Both the position numbers and the translations under genes were made by a program. Shown one piece after another: positions 36,817-45,684 of a stretch of 64,000 nucleotides of DNA. Origin of the DNA: Robbsia betulipollinis (lineage in GTDB: Bacteria; Pseudomonadota; Gammaproteobacteria; Burkholderiales; Burkholderiaceae). Numbering within the stretch: the first letter of the stretch is position 1; each line of letters starts with the position of its first letter. The notes beneath the pieces are model-generated. The model ran no database searches, was not told where the DNA came from, and worked only from the letters and a program-made list of their open reading frames with translations. The stretch lies in contig NZ_JAPMXC010000001.1 of assembly GCF_026624755.1 (NCBI RefSeq), positions 2,328,365 through 2,392,364 of the forward strand, written 5' to 3'.

Positions 36817-37134
36817 ATGGCGGAAAACAGCGTACAAATTTCCCTGGGACGTGCAAAGATCAACGAAGACCTGCGTGTTCTGGCATCCGACACCCAGGAG
36901 CTCCTGCGTTTGACGGCATCGGCAACCGGCGAACAGCTGGACGGACTGCGTACCCGCCTGAGTGGCCGGCTGGGCGCGTTGAAGAACAAGGCGGTAGAAG
37001 CGAAAGGCGTCACGCATGCGAACGCCAGCGCGCTCGCGGGCAACGCAGACGACTACGTGCGGCAAAAACCGTGGCAGGCGCTGGGGCTCGGTGTCGCCGC
37101 CGGCATCGTCCTGGGCGCGCTCCTGGCCCGTTGA
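36817..37134 (+). CDS. DUF883 (YqjD/ElaB-like) membrane-anchored protein
   Basis: 105 residues. A long N-terminal amphipathic helix (residues 10-75), then the family tail DYVRQKPWQALGLGVAAGIVLGALLAR, a C-terminal transmembrane anchor. E. coli YqjD and ElaB are tail-anchored proteins that bind stationary-phase ribosomes and are RpoS-controlled. AGGAGAGGAC precedes the ATG. First gene of four: DUF883, YqjE-like, YqjK-like, small protein. Here the visible promoter is of the sigma-54 type (36645). Confidence 0.9.
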   Translation: MAENSVQISLGRAKINEDLRVLASDTQELLRLTASATGEQLDGLRTRLSGRLGALKNKAVEAKGVTHANASALAGNADDYVRQKPWQALGLGVAAGIVLGALLAR

Positions 37135-37182
37135 TTCCATTCATGTTTTTTACTCATTATCCACGTCAAGAGGAAGCACGCC

Positions 37183-37560
37183 ATGGCCCAGGCTAGCCTA
37201 GTTCAATCTCTGAGGCAGCTGCTGGTCGGCGCGATCTCGCAAACCAGCAGCCGGCTGCGCCTGCTCGCGCTGGAAGTGATCGAGGAGCGGGACCGCGTCC
37301 TGGCGCTGCTTGTCGCCGCGCTGGTCGCCTGCTTCTTTGTCTTCATGGCGGTGATCTTCGGCGCCGTGCTGATCATCGCCGCGTACTGGGACACGCCGTC
37401 GCGACTGGCGGCAATCGGCTGGCTGGCGGGCGGTGCCTTCCTGGTGGCGGTGCTTGCCGTGGTGTTCTTCATCTATCGCGTCAAGAAGCCGACGACGCTG
37501 TTCAACCATAGCCTGAGTGAACTGGAAAAGGATCGCAAGGCGGTGGAGACGCTTCAATGA
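37183..37560 (+). CDS. YqjE-like (phage holin/DUF1469) membrane protein
   Basis: 125 residues with two transmembrane helices (about 38-62 and 72-98), the PF07332 layout, and a charged C-terminus NHSLSELEKDRKAVETLQ. The name 'holin' is a family label; context with DUF883 and the YqjK-like gene points to the E. coli yqjDEK arrangement, not phage. Its stop overlaps the next ATG (37557-37560, ATGA), indicating coupling. Confidence 0.88.
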   Translation: MAQASLVQSLRQLLVGAISQTSSRLRLLALEVIEERDRVLALLVAALVACFFVFMAVIFGAVLIIAAYWDTPSRLAAIGWLAGGAFLVAVLAVVFFIYRVKKPTTLFNHSLSELEKDRKAVETLQ

Positions 37561-37850
37561 GCGCGAAGAAATCGAAGGCCGGTGGCACCCTCGCGGAGCG
37601 ACGCGAGCGGGTGCTCGACGAGATCACGCTCGAGCGCATCAAGATGCGCGAGGCGGTCACGGAACTGCTGGTGCCGGTGCACCGCTTCGAGGCGCTGCGC
37701 GAGCGTGCGGGCGGTGCCAGACACTGGCTGTATCCGGTCGCGCCGGTGATCGCGCTGCTGGCGTTTCGCATGCGGCCCCGCCTGTGCTCGCTTCCGTCCC
37801 TGCTGACCCGTGGCTGGACGGTCTGGCGCCTGTGGCAGCGTTTTCACTGA
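37557..37850 (+). CDS. YqjK-like small protein
   Basis: 97 residues, basic, with a helical N-terminal half (LAERRERVLDEITLERIKMREAV) and a weakly hydrophobic C-terminal part ending RGWTVWRLWQRFH. Position after the YqjE-like gene, four-base overlap and size match the third gene of the yqjDEK set; sequence identity to YqjK itself is not obvious by eye. Confidence 0.7.
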   Translation: MSAKKSKAGGTLAERRERVLDEITLERIKMREAVTELLVPVHRFEALRERAGGARHWLYPVAPVIALLAFRMRPRLCSLPSLLTRGWTVWRLWQRFH

Positions 37851-37917
37851 AGCAGCGCCTGCACACCGAAGCGCGGCGCATTCATAACGACAGGATTTAC
37901 GTGATAGGGAGGCTGTA

Positions 37918-38166
37918 ATGGGTCGGAAATCAGGCTTTTTGGTGGCGGCGCTGGTAACGGGCGCGGTGTACTGGCTGCGCCAGCAGTCGCAAAACAAGGC
38001 GCGCGCCATGCCGCACCGCGACATCACGCGTTGGGAAGATGAAGGCGGGGCGTTTCATGGCGACCGCGCGCTTCTGTCGAAGGGCGAGCATGCGGAGGCC
38101 GAACCCGCGCAGCCGTCCACGGCAGGTGGTTCGACCCGGGACGCGTGGGAATTTCCGCGCGGCTAG
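37918..38166 (+). CDS. Small hypothetical protein with N-terminal membrane segment
   Basis: 82 residues. MGRKSGFLVAALVTGAVYWLRQQ is a short transmembrane stretch; the rest is polar, acidic and Gly/Ser-rich, probably disordered, with RWEDEGGAFHGDRALLSKGE. GGGAGG lies upstream. The last gene of the DUF883 operon by position (67-base gap). No family recognised. Confidence 0.65.
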   Translation: MGRKSGFLVAALVTGAVYWLRQQSQNKARAMPHRDITRWEDEGGAFHGDRALLSKGEHAEAEPAQPSTAGGSTRDAWEFPRG

Positions 38167-38628
38167 CCTGTCGAAATGCCGGTTCGGACGCAGCGCCTGC
38201 GCCCGATCCGGCGATGCCGTCGGGCCCGCGCTCCCGCGCGGCGACGACGCCGACTGGCAATATGTCGCGCCTCGGCAGCACCTCCCAGGGTCCATTTTGA
38301 CCGTCACGCCGGTCGGAAAAAAGCCCGTCTTTCCAGCGGCCAGCACGGCCGTCGGTTCGTTGTACCCTCAGATATCTCTTATAGCTTTATAATCGACCCG
38401 TTATTGTCCGGCTCGTCACCGTTTGTGTTCGCGCCCGTACCGGCGTGAAGACAGCGCGGGTGCCGGAGGCGGGCAGATCAGACGCACCTTACCCGCCGAC
38501 CGGACTTCGTCTCCAGACAAGCTGGCCATCCGCATGGATCGGTCACCTTGTCATGCGGACGTCCGCTCCGGCACCGTGAATCGCTTATGCAGGTGGCTCA
38601 CGGCAACGATTTCTATAATAGCCAAGCA
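38167..38628. other. Gene-free stretch upstream of the sigma-54 response regulator
   Basis: 462 bases. A TATAAT is present at 38388-38393, but no -35 box at proper distance was found. No sigma-54-type element with GG-N10-GC and acceptable flanks was seen. The regulator is therefore probably read from an ordinary promoter here. Confidence 0.4.
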
Positions 38629-40023
38629 ATGCCACACATTCTCGTAGTCGACGATGACGTCAACACCCGTAATGCACTGGTCGAGGTGATCACGAGCGAG
38701 GGTTTGACGATCGCCACGGCCGGTGATCTTCGCGAGGCGCGGATTCAAATCGTGCGCCAGATGCCGGACGTCGTTTTCACGGACCTGAAGCTGCCCGACG
38801 GCAATGGCGTCGAACTCTTCGAAGATCTCGACCCTCGCACCGGTGTCGAGATCATCGTTTTCACCGGTCATGCGACGGTGGAGTCCGCCGTCGACGCGTT
38901 GAAAAAGGGCGCCACCGACTATCTCGTCAAGCCCATCAATCTGCAACGCGTCAAGGCGATCATCAATCGCATACCCCGCGCGGGCGATCTGAAAGCGGAG
39001 ATCGGCAGCCTGCGCGGCGAGTTGCGGCGTTTCGGCCGTTTCGGTCTGATGCTGGGCAATTCGCAGGCAATGCAGGAAGTTTACGATCAGATCAATCGCG
39101 TCGCCCCCACGGCTGCGTCGGTGTTGCTGATCGGCGAAAGCGGCACGGGCAAGGAACTGGCGGCGCAAACGGTCCACGAACTCAGCCTGCGCCGCAAGCA
39201 TGAATTTCTCGCGGTCAACTGCGGCGCCATTTCGCCGAATCTGATCGAGTCGGAGATGTTCGGCCATGAGCGCGGCAGCTTCACGGGCGCGGACCGTCAG
39301 CACAAGGGCTATTTCGAGCGGGCGAACGGTGGCACCCTGTTTCTCGACGAAATCACCGAGATGCCGATCGAACTCCAGGTCAAGTTGCTGCGCGTGCTGG
39401 AAACCGGGGTTTTCATGCGCGTGGGGACCGCCAAGGAGATCGAAACCGACGTCCGGCTGATCGCGGCGACGAACCGCGATCCGGAAGAAGCCGTGCTGGA
39501 TGGCAAACTGCGTCTGGATCTGTATCATCGCCTGAACGTTTTCCCGATCCAGCTGCCGCCGCTACGCGAGCGCGGCAAGGATGTGCAGTTGCTGGCGGAA
39601 AGCTTTCTGGGCGGCCTGAACGAGCGGTATTCGACGCAGAAGACGTTTCCCGCCACGGGCCTTGATTCGATGATGTCGTATGGCTGGCCGGGCAACGTGC
39701 GCGAGTTGAAGAATTACGTGCAGCGTGCCTACATCATGGCGCCGACGGATTCGATCAACACCGCGGCCGTGCCGCTGCAGATCTCGCTGTCCAAGCCTGC
39801 GGTGGGAACCGCCGTGACGATTCCTTTCGGGACGTCGCTGGCGGAAGCGGACCGGCAATTGATCCTGGCGACGCTGGATCAGTGTGGCGGCGTGAAGACG
39901 CGTGCGGCGGAAATTCTGGGGATCAGTTTGAAGACCCTCTACAACCGTCTCGTCGAATACGGCGACGATGCCCGCAACGCGGCTGCCGGCGAAAGCGACA
40001 CCTCGGCGGAAGCAGGGGCCTGA
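38629..40023 (+). CDS. NtrC-type sigma-54 response regulator
   Basis: 464 residues. Receiver domain at 1-115 with DDD at 8-10, phosphoacceptor D52 in VVFTDLKLPDG, Thr in VFTGHAT and Lys in YLVKPINL. AAA+ domain about 140-370: GESGTGKE, GSFTGA, GGTLFLDEITEM, ATNRDPEEAV. Fis-type HTH at the end: DQCGGVKTRAAEILGISLKTLYNRLVEYGDD. The HTH closely resembles that of the activator at 35220-36293, so they may read similar sites. Start chosen at 38629 (MPHILVVDDD); ATG 38587 is possible. The kinase encoded at 40434 is its likely partner. Confidence 0.93.
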   Translation: MPHILVVDDDVNTRNALVEVITSEGLTIATAGDLREARIQIVRQMPDVVFTDLKLPDGNGVELFEDLDPRTGVEIIVFTGHATVESAVDALKKGATDYLVKPINLQRVKAIINRIPRAGDLKAEIGSLRGELRRFGRFGLMLGNSQAMQEVYDQINRVAPTAASVLLIGESGTGKELAAQTVHELSLRRKHEFLAVNCGAISPNLIESEMFGHERGSFTGADRQHKGYFERANGGTLFLDEITEMPIELQVKLLRVLETGVFMRVGTAKEIETDVRLIAATNRDPEEAVLDGKLRLDLYHRLNVFPIQLPPLRERGKDVQLLAESFLGGLNERYSTQKTFPATGLDSMMSYGWPGNVRELKNYVQRAYIMAPTDSINTAAVPLQISLSKPAVGTAVTIPFGTSLAEADRQLILATLDQCGGVKTRAAEILGISLKTLYNRLVEYGDDARNAAAGESDTSAEAGA

Positions 40024-40090
40024 ACAACGGGCGCCCCGCACAACGGCGGGATCGGACGTGGATCCGGTCCACGCTCGGCAGGAAATTGCA

Positions 40091-40106
40091 CGGCATGAAA
40101 TTTGCG
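40091..40106 (+). promoter_or_regulatory. Sigma-54 promoter for the Pro-rich small protein
   Basis: CGGCATGAAATTTGCG: GG-N10-GC spacing exact, -12 half TTTGC. It lies 36 bases before the ATG at 40142, leaving a normal leader. Confidence 0.68.
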
Positions 40107-40141
40107 TGATCCCACCATTCGAAGGATCACCAGGAGAAATC

Positions 40142-40309
40142 ATGACCTACCGTGCCCAAACCCCCGAGCCGCCGATGCCGTCCGAGATCCCGCCGGGCCC
40201 TGCGCCGAGCGAACCGGTGCCTATCGAGCCGCCACCCAGTACGCCTGACGTACAACCCATCGGCGATCCGCCTGCCCAGCCCGGCGAGGCGCCGAGCATT
40301 TCCGCCTAG
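40142..40309 (+). CDS. Small proline-rich protein (55 aa)
   Basis: MTYRAQTPEPPMPSEIPPGP and onward; about a third proline with many Glu and Ser, no signal peptide and no membrane segment, certainly disordered. Start supported by CCAGGAGAAAT just upstream and by a sigma-54 element 36 bases upstream. Small acidic disordered proteins induced by stress are known in several phyla; whether this is one is inference. Confidence 0.68.
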   Translation: MTYRAQTPEPPMPSEIPPGPAPSEPVPIEPPPSTPDVQPIGDPPAQPGEAPSISA

Positions 40310-40433
40310 GGACCACGCGATTCACGCGGGTTGCCGGACAGGGACATGGCGTCGGGTATGAGCCGGCAGGCACCGTAGCGGGTGCGCGCCGGATTGATCC
40401 ATACTATTTACTGTCACGGGGGCCGGGCTGAGA

Positions 40434-43049
40434 ATGCGTTACCTTTTAAGGCCGGAGCGCGGCGCGTCCTATCGTGGCTGGTTCCGGCTCGTGCCCGGCG
40501 TCGTCGCCGTGCCCCTGCTGTGCGCGCTGTATCTATCGAACGATGCGCTCGTCAGCCATGCGTGGCTGACGCGGCTGCTCGTGCTCTGGACCGCGTCGTC
40601 ATTGCTGATCGGTTTGGTCGAAGTCTGGCACATGGCCCGCGACGGGCGGCAGCGGACCTCCCCCAAACGCGTGTACGAGACGCTGGCGGCCGCCCACGAC
40701 GCGGCACGAGACGCCGTTCTTGCAACGAACGTGATCGGCGCCATCGTGTATCTGAACGCCAGCGCCGAGCGGCTGATCGGTGTCACGGCCGCGAACGCCC
40801 TCGGCGAGCCGCTGGATGCGGTGCTGAATTTGCATCTCGCTTCGGGTGGGCGCATCGACCCGCTCGATTGCCGCCAGGCCGATGGCGTGTCGCCATGTGG
40901 GGATGTCCCGCTGGCCGCCTTTGCGTTTCTGCGCGCGACGGACCGCACGACGCGCCCCATACAGTTATCCGTCCTTCCATTGCTTTCGGAGACGCGGCGC
41001 GTCGAGGGCGCGCTGCTGTTCGTGCGCGACGGCGCGCGCGCGCACCGGGCGGCTCAGAACGACGCGTACGCCCGGCAGGTCACGCATGCCACGCTGGACG
41101 CGGTCATCGATATCGACGCCGATCTCACGATCTGTCGCTGGAACAAGGGCGCCACCCAGCTCTTTTCCTACCACGAGGACGAGGTAACCGGCGAATCGCT
41201 CGCCATGCTCGTGACCGCCGATCGCAAGCAGGCGCTCGAGCAGACAGTCAGGGCCGCCCTCGCGGGAGAGTGTTTCAGCGACCGGGACCTGACGATTCGT
41301 ACGCGCGATGGCCGCGAATGCGACGTGTCGCTGACGGCGTTCCGGATCGAGGTCGCGGCCGGCGCCCACCGGCACGCGGTGCTGGTGCTGCGCAACATCC
41401 ACGAACGGCGCATCGGCGAACGGCGGGTGCGGCATCTCGGCGCGCAGCTCGTGCGGCGTGCCCAGGAACTGCAGGCGATCTTCGACATCGCGCCGGTTGG
41501 CATGGCCATCGCCGATTCACCCGACTGCCTGCATGTCCGGCCGAACCTGGCGCTGGCGCGGATGCTGGGGGTGGAGCGTTCGGCCGAGGTGACGCTGGAC
41601 CATGCCGCAACGTATTCTCTCTGGCATGACGGGCAGCCCATGCAGGCCTACGAGTCGCCCCTGCACGCGGCGGTGGCGCAACGCGCCGCGATCACGCCGC
41701 TCGAAATCGAAATCCGTACGGCCGACACGAGCGCCACGGTCATGGCGTACAGCGCGCCGGTGATCGATCAGGACAACGCGGTGGTCGGCGCGATCGCGGT
41801 ATTCGTGGACATTTCCGCGATGAAGCATGTCCACGCCGAACGGCAGCAGTTGCTGGCCGAGGCGATCGCGGCGCGGCGCGCGGCGGAGGATGCCAGCCGC
41901 CTGAAGGAGGAATTCCTCGCGACGGTGTCGCATGAACTGCGCACGCCGCTCAACGCCATGCACGGCTGGCTCGAAATCATGCAGCGCAAGCCCGATGCGC
42001 AGACTCAGGCGCGCGGTCTCGACGTCATTCGTCGCAACGTCCGCGCGCAGACGCGCGTGATCGAGGACATCCTGGATGTCTCGGCATTCGTCACCGGCAA
42101 GGTGCGGCTGGTGGTGCGGCCGATCGATCTGCTGGATGTCGTGCGGGTGGTCGTGGAGTCCCTGCGTCCCACCGCCGATGCGAAAGCGATCCATCTGCTG
42201 CTGACGGACGAGCGGATTCCGGCGGGCGGCGAGGCGCCGGTCAATGGCGATCCCGAGCGCCTCCAGCAGGTGATCTGGAACCTGTTGTCGAATGCGGTCA
42301 AGTTCACGCCCTCGGGCGGGCGCGTGCGGGTCGGCCTGTCGCGCGCGGCGCAGCACTTCGTGGTCAGCGTCGCCGATACCGGCGAAGGTATCGATGGCGC
42401 TTTCCTGCCCTATGTCTTCGATCGCTTCCGACAAGCCGATTCCTCGATCGAGCGCCGGCATGCGGGGCTGGGCCTGGGACTCGCGATCGTGCGGCACATG
42501 GTCGAACTGCACGGCGGCAGCGTGTCGGTGGAAAGTGCCGGCCTCGGCAAGGGCGCCACGTTCGCGATCCAGTTGCCGGTGCGTGTGGCGAGCGAAGGGC
42601 CTCCCGACACCGTGGGCGCCTCGACCGCGGATGCCACCGGCACGGCGACTGCCCGCAAGCCGCTTGCAGGACGCGACATTCTGATCGTCGAGGACGATGC
42701 GTCCGCGGCGGACATGCTTGCGCACGCGCTGGACGACGAGGGCGCGAGCGTGCGGGTCGCGCATTCGGCGGCGGTCGCGCTGGCACTGATCGCTGCGCGC
42801 GGGCCCGATGCCGTAGTCTCGGACATCGGCTTGCCGGAACGCGACGGCTATGCCTTCATCGGCGACGTGCGGGCGGCGGAACGGGGCGTGGCAGGCACGC
42901 GCCTGTATGCGATCGCAGTGACCGCCTACGCCCGCCCGGAAGACCGCGATCATGCGCTGGCGGCAGGTTTCGACGCGTATCTCGTCAAGCCGGTGGCGCC
43001 ATCGAGCGTGACCCAATTGCTGGCCGCGCATTTCGCGAAAGGCATATAA
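40434..43049 (+). CDS. Hybrid histidine kinase with PAS domains and receiver
   Basis: 871 residues. Two N-terminal transmembrane helices (about 17-35 and 42-63) with almost no periplasmic loop, then PAS-type sensor segments at about 75-190, 210-330 and 345-470, HisKA with VSHELRTPLNAMHGWLEIM (His about 499), HATPase with NLLSNAVKFTPSGG, DTGEGIDGAFLPYVFDRF and GLGLGLAIVRHMVELHGG, and a C-terminal receiver whose Asp lies in AVVSDIGLPERDG (about 796). Cytoplasmic signals are likely. It sits between the NtrC-type regulator and otsA; the otsA promoter overlaps its stop codon. Confidence 0.93.
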   Translation: MRYLLRPERGASYRGWFRLVPGVVAVPLLCALYLSNDALVSHAWLTRLLVLWTASSLLIGLVEVWHMARDGRQRTSPKRVYETLAAAHDAARDAVLATNVIGAIVYLNASAERLIGVTAANALGEPLDAVLNLHLASGGRIDPLDCRQADGVSPCGDVPLAAFAFLRATDRTTRPIQLSVLPLLSETRRVEGALLFVRDGARAHRAAQNDAYARQVTHATLDAVIDIDADLTICRWNKGATQLFSYHEDEVTGESLAMLVTADRKQALEQTVRAALAGECFSDRDLTIRTRDGRECDVSLTAFRIEVAAGAHRHAVLVLRNIHERRIGERRVRHLGAQLVRRAQELQAIFDIAPVGMAIADSPDCLHVRPNLALARMLGVERSAEVTLDHAATYSLWHDGQPMQAYESPLHAAVAQRAAITPLEIEIRTADTSATVMAYSAPVIDQDNAVVGAIAVFVDISAMKHVHAERQQLLAEAIAARRAAEDASRLKEEFLATVSHELRTPLNAMHGWLEIMQRKPDAQTQARGLDVIRRNVRAQTRVIEDILDVSAFVTGKVRLVVRPIDLLDVVRVVVESLRPTADAKAIHLLLTDERIPAGGEAPVNGDPERLQQVIWNLLSNAVKFTPSGGRVRVGLSRAAQHFVVSVADTGEGIDGAFLPYVFDRFRQADSSIERRHAGLGLGLAIVRHMVELHGGSVSVESAGLGKGATFAIQLPVRVASEGPPDTVGASTADATGTATARKPLAGRDILIVEDDASAADMLAHALDDEGASVRVAHSAAVALALIAARGPDAVVSDIGLPERDGYAFIGDVRAAERGVAGTRLYAIAVTAYARPEDRDHALAAGFDAYLVKPVAPSSVTQLLAAHFAKGI

Positions 43050-43055
43050 CTTGCA
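43040..43055 (+). promoter_or_regulatory. Sigma-54 promoter for otsA
   Basis: AGGCATATAACTTGCA: exact GG-N10-GC spacing, -12 half TTGCA. It overlaps the last codons of the hybrid kinase gene and lies 37 bases before the otsA ATG. Confidence 0.75.
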
Positions 43056-43091
43056 TGAAATGCACATTGCATGCGTGAAATGGATGAGTGA

Positions 43092-44477
43092 ATGAGTCGA
43101 TTGATTGTCGTTTCAAATCGTGTCGCGCCAACGTCGGAGGGCCGCCCGGCGGCGGGCGGCCTGGCCATCGGAGTACTCGATGCCCTGCAGGAAACGGGCG
43201 GCGTCTGGTTCGGCTGGAGCGGGGACATCGTCGCGGAAGCCGCGCCGCCGCACATCGAATTGCGTAGCAAGGTGACCTACGCGACGGTCGGTCTTACACG
43301 GCGGGACTACGATCAGTATTACAGAGGATTCTCGAATGCCACGCTGTGGCCGGCTTTCCATTACCGTAATGACCTGCTGCGTTACGATCGTCAGGAATAC
43401 GCCGGCTACAACCGTGTCAACGAATCGCTTGCCCGGCAGCTGGTGGCGCTGCTGGAGCCGGACGACATCATCTGGGTGCACGACTACCATCTCATCCCGT
43501 TCGCGCAGGCCTGCAGGCGGCTGGGGGTGACGAATCCGATCGGTTTCTTCCTGCACATCCCGTTTCCGGCGCCGGAGGTGCTGTACACGGTGCCACCGCA
43601 TCGCGAACTGATCGAAGCCCTGATGCAATACGATGTGATTGGGTTCCAGACGACCGCCGACGTGCAGTCCTTCAACGACTACATCGTCCGCGATGTCGGC
43701 GGCAAGGTAGATGCACAGGGGCGGACGTCGGCGTTCGGACGTCGTGCACGCGTGGCCGCCTATCCGATCGGCGTGTATCCGGATGCGATCGCGGCGTCGG
43801 CGCGCGACTACTCCAATCGCCGCCTGGTGGCAAAGGTGCGCGACAGCATGCGCGGACGCGCGCTGATCATGAGCGTGGACCGGCTGGACTACTCGAAGGG
43901 ACTGGGCGAGCGTTTCGCCGCTTTCGAGCGGCTGTTGCAGACCTCGCCGGGCATGCAGGAACGCGTATCGCTGGTGCAGATCGCACCGCCGACCCGTTCC
44001 GACGTCAGCACATATCAGAAAATCCGTCAGTCGCTCGAGGCCCAGGCAGGGCGCATCAACGGCCGGTTCGCGCAACTCGACTGGACGCCGATCCAGTATC
44101 TCAATCGCAAGTACGAGCGCAATGTGCTGATGGCGCTGTTCCGCGCGTCCCAGGTGGGTTTCGTGACGCCCTTGCGCGACGGCATGAACCTGGTGGCCAA
44201 GGAATATGTCTCTTCGCAGGATCCGGACGACCCAGGCGTGCTGGTGTTGTCGCAATTCGCCGGCGCGATAGAAGAGATGTCCGGCGCACTGGTGGTGAAT
44301 CCCTTCGACGTCGCACAGATGTCCGAAGCGCTGGAACGCGCGCTGACCATGCCCTTGCCGGAGCGACAATCGCGTTACCGCGACATGATGGTGCCGCTGC
44401 GCCGTAATAATCTTTCGGTGTGGCGCGATACCTTTCTGGTCGACCTGCGCCGCGTGAAGCGCAAACCGGCGAACTGA
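43092..44477 (+). CDS. otsA: Trehalose-6-phosphate synthase OtsA
   Basis: 461 residues, GT20 family. Makes trehalose 6-phosphate from UDP-glucose and glucose 6-phosphate, giving osmotic and desiccation protection. Signatures: RLIVVSNRVAP, GGLAIGVLDALQETGGVWFGWSG, HYRNDLLRYDRQEYAGYNRVN, WVHDYHLIPFAQ, GFFLHIPFPAPE, SVDRLDYSKGLGERF and VTPLRDGMNLVAKEYV. No otsB (phosphatase) is adjacent. Preceded by a -24/-12 promoter instead of an RpoS-type one. Followed by a strong hairpin at 44501. Confidence 0.97.
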   Translation: MSRLIVVSNRVAPTSEGRPAAGGLAIGVLDALQETGGVWFGWSGDIVAEAAPPHIELRSKVTYATVGLTRRDYDQYYRGFSNATLWPAFHYRNDLLRYDRQEYAGYNRVNESLARQLVALLEPDDIIWVHDYHLIPFAQACRRLGVTNPIGFFLHIPFPAPEVLYTVPPHRELIEALMQYDVIGFQTTADVQSFNDYIVRDVGGKVDAQGRTSAFGRRARVAAYPIGVYPDAIAASARDYSNRRLVAKVRDSMRGRALIMSVDRLDYSKGLGERFAAFERLLQTSPGMQERVSLVQIAPPTRSDVSTYQKIRQSLEAQAGRINGRFAQLDWTPIQYLNRKYERNVLMALFRASQVGFVTPLRDGMNLVAKEYVSSQDPDDPGVLVLSQFAGAIEEMSGALVVNPFDVAQMSEALERALTMPLPERQSRYRDMMVPLRRNNLSVWRDTFLVDLRRVKRKPAN

Positions 44478-44500
44478 GCGGCGCACCGGGTCTGGACAAT

Positions 44501-44535
44501 GCAAAAGGGGGACGGCATGAACCGTCCCCCTTTGC
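44501..44535. terminator. Bidirectional hairpin between otsA and the Gly-rich gene
   Basis: The arm AAAGGGGGACGG pairs with CCGTCCCCCTTT around a six-base loop, flanked by A and T runs, so it can end transcripts from both convergent genes. Confidence 0.85.
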
Positions 44536-44573
44536 ACGCCCGCGGGACATCGTCCCGGCAGGCCGGTCAACCT

Positions 44574-44957
44574 TTACTTGCCGCCGCTGCTGCTGCCGCC
44601 GCCGCTCGCGCCGCCTTCGCCACCGCTCAACGAATTCTGGCCCGACGTCACCGCCGCACCGCCCTGATGGGCGCCCAGCATGTGCGTCGAATTGCTGTCG
44701 CTGGTAATGCTAGTGTTGGGCTTGGCCTTGCTGTGCTTCATGCGGTGCTTCGTGGTCGTACCCGACTTGGCGGTGCCGGTCGTGGTCGCGCTGTCGTCCA
44801 TCGAGCCGCCGCGGCTGGTGCCCACGGCACCGCCGTCGTCGCCTGCGGCACCGCCGCCGCCACCGCCGCCCGCGCCCTGGGCGATGGCTGCGCCGGACAC
44901 GCTCAGGGCGATCAGGGCAATGGCTGCGGCACTCGATATGATGCGCTTCGTTTTCAT
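44574..44957 (-). CDS. Secreted Gly/Ser/Thr-rich small protein
   Basis: 127 residues from ATG 44957 (GAGGAGAACC upstream). Signal peptide MKTKRIISSAAAIALIALSVSGAAIAQ. The mature chain is low complexity: a Gly run, TTTGTAKSGTTTKHRMKHSKAK, then Ser/Gly-rich end GGEGGASGGGSSSGGK. Presumably a disordered exported protein, similar in style to the 72-residue protein at 50303. Transcribed from a sigma-54 element at 45014. Function unknown. Confidence 0.72.
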   Translation of the reverse strand: MKTKRIISSAAAIALIALSVSGAAIAQGAGGGGGGGAAGDDGGAVGTSRGGSMDDSATTTGTAKSGTTTKHRMKHSKAKPNTSITSDSNSTHMLGAHQGGAAVTSGQNSLSGGEGGASGGGSSSGGK

Positions 44958-45013
44958 TTGGTTCTCCTCGGTTGTGGTGATTGCCACGAATGTCTCACTG
45001 ACATATCAGGATA

Positions 45014-45029
45014 AGCAATTAGCGCGCCA
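45014..45029 (-). promoter_or_regulatory. Sigma-54 promoter for the Gly-rich secreted protein
   Basis: Minus strand TGGCGCGCTAATTGCT: one mismatch to TGGCACG in the -24 half, perfect TTGCT, GG-N10-GC exact. About 57 bases before the ATG at 44957. Confidence 0.75.
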
Positions 45030-45247
45030 GGTTCAAAAAACCGCTTTGCTCAGGAGGGATGTCTTCCTTACGCTTCTTTCATATGGTTTGCCCGTCAAGC
45101 GTCGGCGGGGCAGGGCATGGGAAGGTCTGTAAAGATTTCCGTAACATGGCGTGCTTTCCCGGCTCATCCTTTTCGGGAGATTGCAAAACGACCCGGGAGC
45201 ATGGGTGGACAATGCACGGCGTTCCGCACCGTGGCGCGCGAAATCCA

Positions 45248-45263
45248 TGGTATGAATCTTGCA
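45248..45263 (+). promoter_or_regulatory. Sigma-54 promoter for the acidic protein / receiver operon
   Basis: TGGTATGAATCTTGCA: GG-N10-GC exact, perfect TTGCA. It lies 35 bases before the ATG at 45298. Confidence 0.72.
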
Positions 45264-45297
45264 ATCTATCCGGCTGTGACGTAACGGAGGACATATC

Positions 45298-45684
45298 ATG
45301 TCAGGAAGCACATTGAACCCGCCGGCAGAGAGCCCTCCGGGGACCGGCATCGGTCACTCGACGGCGGAATTGGGACCGAGCGATTCCAGCGATAGCGGCA
45401 GCGACGTGCAAGGCGCGGTGCGTCATCCATCGGATATCGACGACGAATTGGACGCGCACGCGCTCGAGGAGGGGGCGCTCGAGTTCGACAGCGATACCGA
45501 TCAAAGTGGCACGGGCGAACGCGCTTCGGCGGATGGCGACGGCGATCTGCGTCTCGATGGCGACATCCTGCCCGACTCGGTCGAATCGATCGCCGATATC
45601 GCGGATGACGCCTCCTTGCCCGAGGACGCGCTCGACGACGACGCTGCTGCGGACGCCGCGGCCCGCCGCGCAGACCGTCGATGA
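45298..45684 (+). CDS. Highly acidic disordered small protein
   Basis: 128 residues, start behind AACGGAGGACA. Extremely rich in Asp, Glu, Ser and Ala (for example DIDDELDAHALEEGALEFDSD), no hydrophobic core, no signal peptide. Its stop overlaps the start of the receiver-only regulator by four bases (ATGA), so the two are made together. Possibly a DNA-mimic, chaperone-like or partner protein of that regulator; this is speculation. First gene after the sigma-54 element at 45248. Confidence 0.7.
   Translation: MSGSTLNPPAESPPGTGIGHSTAELGPSDSSDSGSDVQGAVRHPSDIDDELDAHALEEGALEFDSDTDQSGTGERASADGDGDLRLDGDILPDSVESIADIADDASLPEDALDDDAAADAAARRADRR

Larger units (their letters stand above)
44958..45297. 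other. Divergent regulatory region with two sigma-54 promoters
   Basis: 340 bases between the Gly-rich gene (minus) and the acidic protein gene (plus). It holds one -24/-12 element per strand (45014 minus, 45248 plus), about 220 bases apart, so a shared activator site between them is possible. Confidence 0.6.

Noticed and set aside
37183-37560. Prophage remnant suggested by the holin family label
   Set aside because: Neighbours are DUF883 and YqjK-like genes as in E. coli yqjDEK; no phage genes around.
38460-38500. GGGCAGATCAGACGCA upstream of the NtrC-type regulator as a sigma-54 site
   Set aside because: Spacing fits but both halves have several mismatches.
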